Assembly (NCBI GenBank): GCA_002342035.1
Contig: DDPE01000072.1
Span: forward strand, 1-10,945
Reading direction: 5' to 3'
DNA length: 10,945 nt
DNA from: Asticcacaulis sp. UBA2476
GTDB taxonomy: Bacteria > Pseudomonadota > Alphaproteobacteria > Caulobacterales > Caulobacteraceae
The notes beneath the pieces are model-generated. The model was not told the origin of the DNA. It was given only the letters and a program-made list of their open reading frames with translations, and ran no database searches. Each line of letters opens with the position of its first letter. The first letter of the stretch is position 1. The translations under genes and the position numbers were made by a program. This document shows positions 7,182-10,945 of this stretch, in pieces.

Positions 7182-7209
7182 TTGACTTGTCAGGGGTTTG
7201 GGCCAAAAC
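7182..7209 (+). promoter_or_regulatory. Candidate housekeeping promoter of gap
   Basis: TTGACTT (7182-7188), 13 bases, GCCAAAAC (7202-7209), which matches GCTANAWC at seven of eight positions. Transcription would start near 7216, leaving a leader of about 65 bases before the gap ATG at 7280. The -10 region is overlapped by a dyad (TTTGG-G-CCAAA, 7197-7207). Confidence 0.6.
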
Positions 7210-7216
7210 GAAACCC
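7194..7216. promoter_or_regulatory. Nested dyad over the gap promoter -10 (possible operator)
   Basis: Outer arms GGGTTT (7194-7199) and AAACCC (7211-7216) enclose an inner odd palindrome TTTGG-G-CCAAA (7197-7207). The two share bases and cover the -10 candidate. Symmetry at this place suggests repressor binding; no regulator is identified. Confidence 0.35.
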
Positions 7217-7279
7217 GCATTTGATCTACGCTTCCGCCCGTCAGGACGGTTTCAAAATCTACTATAAGGGAAGCTAAAT

Positions 7280-8302
7280 ATGGCGTTACGTGTTGCGATT
7301 AACGGGTTTGGCCGCATCGGCCGTCTTGTTCTGCGCTCGATCATCGAGAATGACCGCACGGATATCGAAGTGGTGGCGATCAACGATCTGGGGCCGGTGG
7401 AAACCAATGCCCACCTGCTGCGCTACGATTCGGTGCACGGTAAGTTCCCGGCCGAGGTCAAGGTCGAAGGCGACTCGATCCTGATCAACGCTAATGGCCG
7501 CACCTATGCCCCCATTAAGGTCACGGCGATCAAGAATCCGGCCGAATTGCCGCACAAAGCGCTGAACGTCGATATCGCTTTTGAATGTACCGGCATTTTT
7601 ACGTCTAAGGACAAGGCTCTGGCCCATATCGAAGCCGGCGCCAGGAAGGTCATCATCTCCGCCCCCGGCGACAATGCCGACAAGACCATCGTCTACGGCG
7701 TCAACCATGACACCTTAAGCGCCGATGATGTGGTTATCTCGAACGCATCCTGCACCACCAACTGCCTGTCGCCGGTCGCCAAGGTTTTATCCGACCTGTG
7801 CGGCATTGAGCGCGGCTATATGACCACCATCCATTCCTACACCGGTGATCAGCCGACGCTCGACACCATGCATAAGGATCTGTACCGCGCCCGCGCGGCA
7901 GCCCTGAGCATGATCCCGACCTCGACCGGCGCTGCCAAGGCCGTCGGCCTCGTCCTGCCGCACCTTAAGGGCAAGCTTGACGGGTCTTCAATCCGCGTGC
8001 CTACCCCGAACGTCTCGGTCGTTGACCTTAAAATCGTGCCGTCGCGTCCGGTCACCAAGGAAGACGTCAATGCCGCCATCATCGCTGCCGCTGACGGCCC
8101 GATGAAGGGCGTTCTAGCTTATACCGATGAGCCACTGGTGTCTTCGGACTTTAACCACAATCCGGCGTCATCGACCTTTGCGCTCAACCAGACGCAAGTG
8201 ATCGACGGTCAGTTCGTGCGCATCCTGACCTGGTACGACAACGAATGGGGCTTCTCGACCCGCATGGCCGATACGGCTGTCGCGTTTGGCAAGTTCCTGT
8301 AA
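7280..8302 (+). CDS. gap: Glyceraldehyde-3-phosphate dehydrogenase, type I (340 aa)
   Basis: Catalyses the reversible phosphorylating oxidation of glyceraldehyde 3-phosphate to 1,3-bisphosphoglycerate. The N-terminal Rossmann domain has INGFGRIGR (7-15) and a conserved acidic residue D36 after the second strand (AINDLG), which favours NAD over NADP. The catalytic block SNASCTTNC is at 154-162 with C158, and H185 in TTIHSYTGDQ is the general base. The phosphate-binding region SMIPTSTGAAKAVG and the C-terminal WYDNEWGFSTRM are intact. Length is typical. The ATG at 7280 follows AAGGGAAG (7266-7273) at good spacing. Its product is the substrate of PGK encoded further down, but a strong terminator and two orphan genes intervene. 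Codon use looks like a highly expressed gene. Confidence 0.97.
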   Translation: MALRVAINGFGRIGRLVLRSIIENDRTDIEVVAINDLGPVETNAHLLRYDSVHGKFPAEVKVEGDSILINANGRTYAPIKVTAIKNPAELPHKALNVDIAFECTGIFTSKDKALAHIEAGARKVIISAPGDNADKTIVYGVNHDTLSADDVVISNASCTTNCLSPVAKVLSDLCGIERGYMTTIHSYTGDQPTLDTMHKDLYRARAAALSMIPTSTGAAKAVGLVLPHLKGKLDGSSIRVPTPNVSVVDLKIVPSRPVTKEDVNAAIIAAADGPMKGVLAYTDEPLVSSDFNHNPASSTFALNQTQVIDGQFVRILTWYDNEWGFSTRMADTAVAFGKFL

Positions 8303-8309
8303 TAAAATG

Positions 8310-8340
8310 CCCCGCTCGGTTTACACCGGGCGGGGTTTTT
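8310..8340 (+). terminator. Rho-independent terminator after gap
   Basis: CCCCGCTCGGT (8310-8320), loop TTAC, ACCGGGCGGGG (8325-8335), then five T. The stem is 11 pairs with one G-T wobble. It should cut gap off from the downstream orphan genes and pgk. Confidence 0.93.
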
Positions 8341-8387
8341 CATTGCGATTTTTTACTGAAACCTAGAGCAAACAACCCGCATATCAG

Positions 8388-8717
8388 ATGAATAGGTCAT
8401 TAGCCGCTATATTGATTCATGCTGCCGGATTTACAGCTAATCTTGCTCTTGGACATTATGAATTTGGTCAAGGCTTAGAATATCTTCAACAGCAGCCAAC
8501 CACATCAAGCCTAGTCCTTTTTGGCTCCTCCCAAATAATATACTGTTCATGCTTAATATTTTTGGGTTATAAAGCGTTTATCGATACCAATCACTTTATT
8601 CGCAATCGAACCAAGCGTGGGCTTTATGTTACCCTGCTGTCCTTATTTCACTTCGCTATTGTAGTTATAGTCATAATGATTTCGGCTTTGATTTCCATTG
8701 GCCCAATACAGGGTTAA
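8388..8717 (+). CDS. Orphan small membrane protein (109 aa), low GC
   Basis: Not recognised. Hydrophobic stretches at about 4-22, 41-62 and 77-104 predict three membrane helices; a basic linker (RNRTKRG, about 72-78) lies between the second and third. No signal-peptidase site or catalytic motif is visible. GC over 8401-8700 is about 39% by hand count, far below the flanking metabolic genes, and codon choice is correspondingly AT-rich, suggesting recent acquisition. The ATG at 8388 has no good Shine-Dalgarno, so start and expression are uncertain. The second orphan gene follows 33 bases after its stop on the same strand, so the two may be a unit. It lies between the gap terminator and pgk. The long hydrophobic pattern makes a real gene more likely than a chance frame. 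Confidence 0.6.
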   Translation: MNRSLAAILIHAAGFTANLALGHYEFGQGLEYLQQQPTTSSLVLFGSSQIIYCSCLIFLGYKAFIDTNHFIRNRTKRGLYVTLLSLFHFAIVVIVIMISALISIGPIQG

Positions 8718-8720
8718 ACT

Positions 8721-8732
8721 CATGCCTTTCAA
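8721..8732. repeat. 12-base direct repeat, copy 1
   Basis: CATGCCTTTCAA, identical to 9097-9108, where it contains the pgk start codon. The two copies bracket the second orphan gene. This copy opens a 10-codon frame, MPFNIPRPLL. Confidence 0.6.
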
Positions 8733-8750
8733 CATCCCAAGGCCGTTGTT

Positions 8751-9071
8751 ATGATTTGGTTTGATCTTAATAACCGCCTGACACTTATTAAGGGCGGTTT
8801 TAAGCAGCAGACATCTCTGTTCAGGTCAGTCACTACCAAATGGCAGGATATTCACGAAGCCTTCGGCATCAAACGCAATATCATTACTTACGACTGCAAT
8901 TACATAATATTGAAAACTCAGAATAAATCTGCAACTCTGGGCGAGACTGACGCCAACTTTAAGAATTTTGAGCCACATCTTATAAACGCCCTGCCGGGTT
9001 TTCCGGCAGACTGGTATGAGTTGATCGAAGCTCAGCCGTTTGATACTCCCATCCTCCTCTGGAAGGCCTGA
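8751..9071 (+). CDS. Orphan soluble protein (106 aa), below-average GC
   Basis: Not recognised. A predicted soluble alpha/beta protein with no membrane segment or signal peptide: N-terminal strands (MIWFDLNNRLTLIKGG), a middle part with KWQDIHEAFGIKRNIITYD and DCNYIIL, and a C-terminal part with NFEPHLINALPGFP-DWYELIEAQPFDTPILLW. The alternating strands and final helix with conserved-looking Trp and Pro recall small PH-like or immunity-type folds, but this is only an impression. GC over 8761-9060 is about 44%. The ATG at 8751 has AAGG 8 bases upstream. A 10-codon frame (MPFNIPRPLL, 8722-8754) ends at this start with an ATGA overlap. The stop at 9069-9071 lies in the loop of a perfect hairpin, and pgk starts 26 bases later, so co-transcription with pgk is likely. 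Confidence 0.68.
   Translation: MIWFDLNNRLTLIKGGFKQQTSLFRSVTTKWQDIHEAFGIKRNIITYDCNYIILKTQNKSATLGETDANFKNFEPHLINALPGFPADWYELIEAQPFDTPILLWKA
8991..9009 (+). other. Perfect hairpin inside the second orphan gene
   Basis: CTGCCGG (8991-8997), loop GTTTT, CCGGCAG (9003-9009): 7 GC-rich pairs within coding sequence, encoding the ALPGFPA part. No T tract follows. It may simply reflect codon content. Confidence 0.4.
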
Positions 9072-9078
9072 GCCTTCC
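9061..9078 (+). other. Perfect hairpin between the second orphan gene and pgk
   Basis: GGAAGGC (9061-9067), loop CTGA, GCCTTCC (9072-9078). Seven perfect pairs; the loop contains the upstream stop codon TGA (9069-9071). There is no T tract, so it is a poor terminator. It ends 7 bases before the pgk ribosome site GAAGAG (9086-9091), so it could stabilise a processed pgk mRNA end or affect coupling. Confidence 0.5.
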
Positions 9079-9096
9079 CCTGCTCGAAGAGAACCC

Positions 9097-9108
9097 CATG
9101 CCTTTCAA
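9097..9108. repeat. 12-base direct repeat, copy 2 (pgk start)
   Basis: CATGCCTTTCAA, identical to 8721-8732. It includes the pgk ATG (9098-9100) and the first codons (MPFK). Confidence 0.6.
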
Positions 9109-10294
9109 AACACTCGACAGCCTCAAAGACGTAGCCGGTAAGACCGCGCTTGTGCGGGTTGATTTCAACGTCCCCGTCGATGGCGGCACTATCACCGACG
9201 ACACCCGTTTGCGCGTCGCCCTGCCAACCATTCAGAAACTGACCGCAAAAGGCATGAAAGTCGCCCTGCTGGCCCACTTTGACCGGCCCAAGGGCAAGGT
9301 CGTGCCGGAAATGAGCCTGGCCTTCATCGCACCAGCCCTGTCGAACCTGCTCGGCGCGCCCGTATCGTTCAGCGATGACTGCGTAGGCGATGCCACCAAG
9401 GCCCTGATCACCAATATGGCAAACGGTGGCCTGATCCTGCTGGAGAATGTCCGCTTTCATGCCGGCGAAGAAAAAAACGATCCTGAGTTCGCCGCACAAT
9501 TGGCCGCTATGGGCGACATCTATGTCAATGACGCCTTTTCGGCCGCCCACCGCGCCCACGCTTCGACCGAAGGCGTCGCCCACCTGATCCCGGCCTATGC
9601 CGGTGAGTCCATGCGCCGTGAACTTGAGGCGCTCGATGCCGCCCTTGGCACGCCGGTGCGTCCGGTCATCGGCATTGTCGGCGGCTCGAAAGTCTCGACC
9701 AAGCTTGATCTGCTGAAAAACCTTGTCACCCGTCTCGATACCCTGTCGATCGGCGGCGGCATGGCCAACACCTTCCTCTATGCGCTGGGCTACGACATCG
9801 GCGGATCGCTGTGCGAAAAGGACATGGCCGATACCGCGCGTGAGATCATGAAGCTGGCGGATGAAAACCACTGCGAGATTTTGCTGCCGGTCGATGTGGT
9901 TGTCGCCACTGAGTTCAAGGCCCACGCCCCGTCGCGCGAAATCTCGATTGATGACGCGCTCACGCCTGACGATAAAATATTTGACGCAGGTGCGAAGACC
10001 GTGGATATTCTGAAAGACGCTATTTCTAAATCGAAAACCCTTATTTGGAACGGCCCTTTGGGCGTATTTGAATTGCCACCCTTTGATAAAGCTACCGTTG
10101 AGGCTGCCCATTTTGCGGCAGCGCAAACCAAGGCCAAGCTTCTGACCGCTGTGGCCGGTGGCGGCGATACGGTTGCTGCCCTCAATCACGCCGGTGTTGT
10201 GGATGACATGACGTTTGTGTCAACGGCCGGTGGCGCGTTTCTTGAATGGATGGAAGGCAAGGCGTTACCCGGTGTGGCAGCCCTGAACGGGTAA
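9098..10294 (+). CDS. pgk: Phosphoglycerate kinase (398 aa)
   Basis: Transfers phosphate between 1,3-bisphosphoglycerate and ADP, the step after GAPDH. Motifs in order: RVDFNVP (20-26), HFDRPKG (60-66), LENVRFH (115-121), DAFSAAHRAHAS (145-156), GGSKVSTK (195-202), NGPLGVFE (318-325), GGGDTV (354-359) and STAGGA (375-380). Both domains are complete and length is normal. HFDRPKG instead of the common HLGRPKG, and STAGGA instead of STGGGA, are known alphaproteobacterial variants rather than defects. The ATG at 9098 follows GAAGAG (9086-9091). The gap terminator lies about 760 bases upstream, so pgk needs a promoter in or before the orphan genes; TTGATC-N17-TACTCC at 9021-9049 is a weak candidate. 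No rho-independent terminator is seen after the stop. Confidence 0.97.
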   Translation: MPFKTLDSLKDVAGKTALVRVDFNVPVDGGTITDDTRLRVALPTIQKLTAKGMKVALLAHFDRPKGKVVPEMSLAFIAPALSNLLGAPVSFSDDCVGDATKALITNMANGGLILLENVRFHAGEEKNDPEFAAQLAAMGDIYVNDAFSAAHRAHASTEGVAHLIPAYAGESMRRELEALDAALGTPVRPVIGIVGGSKVSTKLDLLKNLVTRLDTLSIGGGMANTFLYALGYDIGGSLCEKDMADTAREIMKLADENHCEILLPVDVVVATEFKAHAPSREISIDDALTPDDKIFDAGAKTVDILKDAISKSKTLIWNGPLGVFELPPFDKATVEAAHFAAAQTKAKLLTAVAGGGDTVAALNHAGVVDDMTFVSTAGGAFLEWMEGKALPGVAALNG

Positions 10295-10328
10295 AACATC
10301 TTTAAAGCAATCGAAGTAGTCTATTTGA

Positions 10329-10529
10329 ATGGAAAAGACTGAAGCTGAAAAACGTAGTGATGAAATGATTGCCAAGCTTGCCGAGGAACGGGAAGCGAGA
10401 GGATGGGAATTATTAAATGAAGCTAAAATCGCTTTGAACGAACGAAAATTATACACGAAGGGTAACAATTCGACTTTGGGCGGCGCTCTATTATCGTTAC
10501 GCTCATGGGTACAAAAAATGTCCAAGTAG
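10329..10529 (+). CDS. Orphan small charged helical protein (66 aa), low GC
   Basis: Not recognised. Residues 1-40 (MEKTEAEKRSDEMIAKLAEE...) are dense in Glu, Lys, Arg and Ala and would form one long amphipathic or coiled-coil helix. A short GNNSTLGGALLSLRSWVQKM tail follows. No membrane segment is present. GC over 10321-10500 is about 41% by hand count, well below pgk and fba on either side. The ATG lies 34 bases after the pgk stop with no clear Shine-Dalgarno, so it may depend on pgk read-through. The overlapping minus-strand frame (10265-10525) has a less protein-like composition, so the plus frame is preferred. It could be a real accessory gene or a gene remnant. Confidence 0.5.
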   Translation: MEKTEAEKRSDEMIAKLAEEREARGWELLNEAKIALNERKLYTKGNNSTLGGALLSLRSWVQKMSK

Positions 10530-10572
10530 CACCGAAAGATTTGGATATTTTAGTAGATTGAAACTTATAACA

Positions 10573-10632
10573 ACAAAAAAAGGGCTGTTAACAGGCAGCC
10601 AAAACTTAAAACCGACCATAACCTTCGCCGCG
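10573..10632 (-). ncRNA. Speculative short minus-strand RNA opposite the fba promoter region
   Basis: A minus-strand promoter-like pair lies at 10637-10665 (TTTACA at 10665-10660, 17 bases, AATATG at 10642-10637), and the minus-strand terminator ends about 60 bases further on. Together they would bound an RNA of about 55-60 bases. The -10 matches poorly and no conservation is known, so this is a hypothesis only. Confidence 0.18.
10575..10600 (-). terminator. Minus-strand terminator-like hairpin before fba
   Basis: Read on the minus strand: GGCTG (10600-10596), loop CCTGTTAA, CAGCC (10587-10583), one C, then seven T (10581-10575). The plus strand has no T tract on its other side, so the polarity is minus. 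The stem is only 5 pairs and CTGTTAACAG inside it is a competing palindrome, so strength is modest. No minus-strand gene is evident upstream of it. Confidence 0.45.
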
Positions 10633-10653
10633 CTGGCATATTTTGACGCGGCG
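10626..10653. promoter_or_regulatory. 7-base inverted repeat over the fba -35 region
   Basis: CGCCGCG (10626-10632) and CGCGGCG (10647-10653) are perfect inverted arms 14 bases apart, in otherwise AT-rich DNA. The right arm overlaps TTGACG (10643-10648). It may be an operator, or a hairpin at the end of the pgk/orphan transcript; no T tract follows the right arm. Confidence 0.4.
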
Positions 10654-10667
10654 GTCATTTGTAAACA
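10643..10667 (+). promoter_or_regulatory. Candidate promoter of fba
   Basis: TTGACGC (10643-10649) is a perfect match to the Caulobacter -35 pattern TTGACGS. Ten bases later TGTAAACA (10660-10667) agrees with GCTANAWC only in the TANA core. Transcription would start near 10674, about 20 bases before the ATG. Confidence 0.45.
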
Positions 10668-10692
10668 CGAAGCATGAAAGAGGGAAAATTCC

Positions 10693-10945
10693 ATGGCTCG
10701 TATCAGTTTACGCCAGCTTCTCGACCACGCGGCCGAGAACAATTACGGCGTACCGGCCTTTAATATCAATAATATGGAACAGGGGCTGGCTGTCCTTGAT
10801 GCCGCCCGCGCCACGGAATCACCCGTGATCATTCAGGCCTCCCGCGGGGCTCGCAACTACGCCCACGACATCATGCTGGCCAAGATGATTGAGGCGCTGA
10901 TTGAAATCTATCCGGAAATTCCGCTGGTGATGCACCAGGACCACG
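10693..10945 (+). CDS. fba: Class II fructose-bisphosphate aldolase, 3'-truncated by the window edge
   Basis: Zinc-dependent aldolase that splits or forms fructose 1,6-bisphosphate; in this cluster it supplies the triose phosphate used by GAPDH, or works in reverse for gluconeogenesis. Only the first 84 residues are present, of about 345-360 expected. It opens MARISLRQLLDHAAENNYGVPAFNINN in short motif steps: LLDHA, YGVPAFN (18-24), VIIQAS (45-50) and LVMHQDH (78-84). D83 and H84 correspond to the conserved catalytic aspartate and first zinc-ligand histidine of class II enzymes; the window ends just after them. The N-terminus matches the Calvin-cycle subtype (CbbA-like). GAGGGA (10680-10685) precedes the ATG at good spacing. 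Confidence 0.94.
   Translation, partial: MARISLRQLLDHAAENNYGVPAFNINNMEQGLAVLDAARATESPVIIQASRGARNYAHDIMLAKMIEALIEIYPEIPLVMHQDH

Noticed and set aside
8310..9108. Transposon or insertion sequence between gap and pgk
   Set aside because: No transposase, no terminal inverted repeats, and only one 12-base direct repeat that brackets just the second gene.
9032..10189. Long open frame (385 codons) on the minus strand opposite pgk
   Set aside because: It lies wholly across the well-supported pgk gene, has a composition rich in Gly, Arg, Gln, Asp and Val typical of antisense frames in this codon usage, and has no recognisable domain.
9098..10294. Defective PGK because of HFDRPKG and STAGGA in place of the common motifs
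   Set aside because: These variants are usual in alphaproteobacterial PGKs, and all other substrate and nucleotide motifs are intact.
10265..10525. Minus-strand 86-codon frame opposite the third orphan ORF
   Set aside because: Composition is less protein-like than the plus-strand helical product, and it runs into pgk.
10503..10742. Minus-strand 79-codon frame, including a hydrophobic tail (from ATG at about 10616) that looks like a tiny membrane peptide
   Set aside because: It crosses the fba start and the minus-strand terminator, and the AT-rich complement naturally encodes Phe, Leu and Tyr. GAAGG lies only 2 bases before the internal ATG, which is poor spacing.

Overview
The window is a chromosomal housekeeping segment, about 60% GC over most genes, from an alphaproteobacterium. 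The most likely family is Caulobacteraceae, and Asticcacaulis is a reasonable guess. This is inferred from the protein variants (PGK with HFDRPKG and STAGGA, class II aldolase of the Calvin-cycle subtype), the tkt / gap / pgk / fba neighbourhood, and promoter candidates that fit the Caulobacter housekeeping pattern TTGAC(GS)-N10-14-GCTANAWC. No tRNA, rRNA, CRISPR array, transposase or prophage gene is visible. All supported genes are on the + strand.

Layout. 1-1506: 3' three quarters of a transketolase gene, closed by a strong terminator. 1507-1786: intergenic region with a good Caulobacter-type promoter and a long structured leader. 1787-1996: a 69-residue cold-shock protein with its own terminator. 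2147-2821: a YitT-type membrane protein. 2864-4000 and 4000-4707: an RsmC-like rRNA methyltransferase and an RsuA-like 16S rRNA pseudouridine synthase, overlapping by one base. 4824-5567 and 5577-7115: an OmpR-type response regulator and its sensor histidine kinase, 9 bases apart. 7280-8302: gap, with its own promoter candidate and a strong terminator. 8388-8717 and 8751-9071: two low-GC orphan genes. 9098-10294: pgk. 10329-10529: a third small low-GC orphan ORF. 10693 to the end: the start of class II fructose-bisphosphate aldolase.

How they fit together. gap, pgk and fba encode successive steps of lower glycolysis/gluconeogenesis, and transketolase connects the same triose and hexose phosphates to the pentose phosphate pathway. 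The methyltransferase and pseudouridine synthase probably both modify 16S rRNA and are translationally coupled. The two-component pair is a closed unit that senses an unknown signal through a periplasmic domain carrying a Pro/Gly-rich insert.

The least explained part is the gap-pgk-fba stretch. Hand counts give about 39% GC (8401-8700), 44% (8761-9060) and 41% (10321-10500) for the three small orphan ORFs, against 68% in a 60-base sample of pgk. They separate genes that are usually adjacent. Around them lie a terminator after gap, a 12-base direct repeat matching the pgk start, two perfect hairpins, and a minus-strand terminator-like structure beside the fba promoter. No complete new system can be claimed from this sequence, but this is where accessory or regulatory novelty is most likely.
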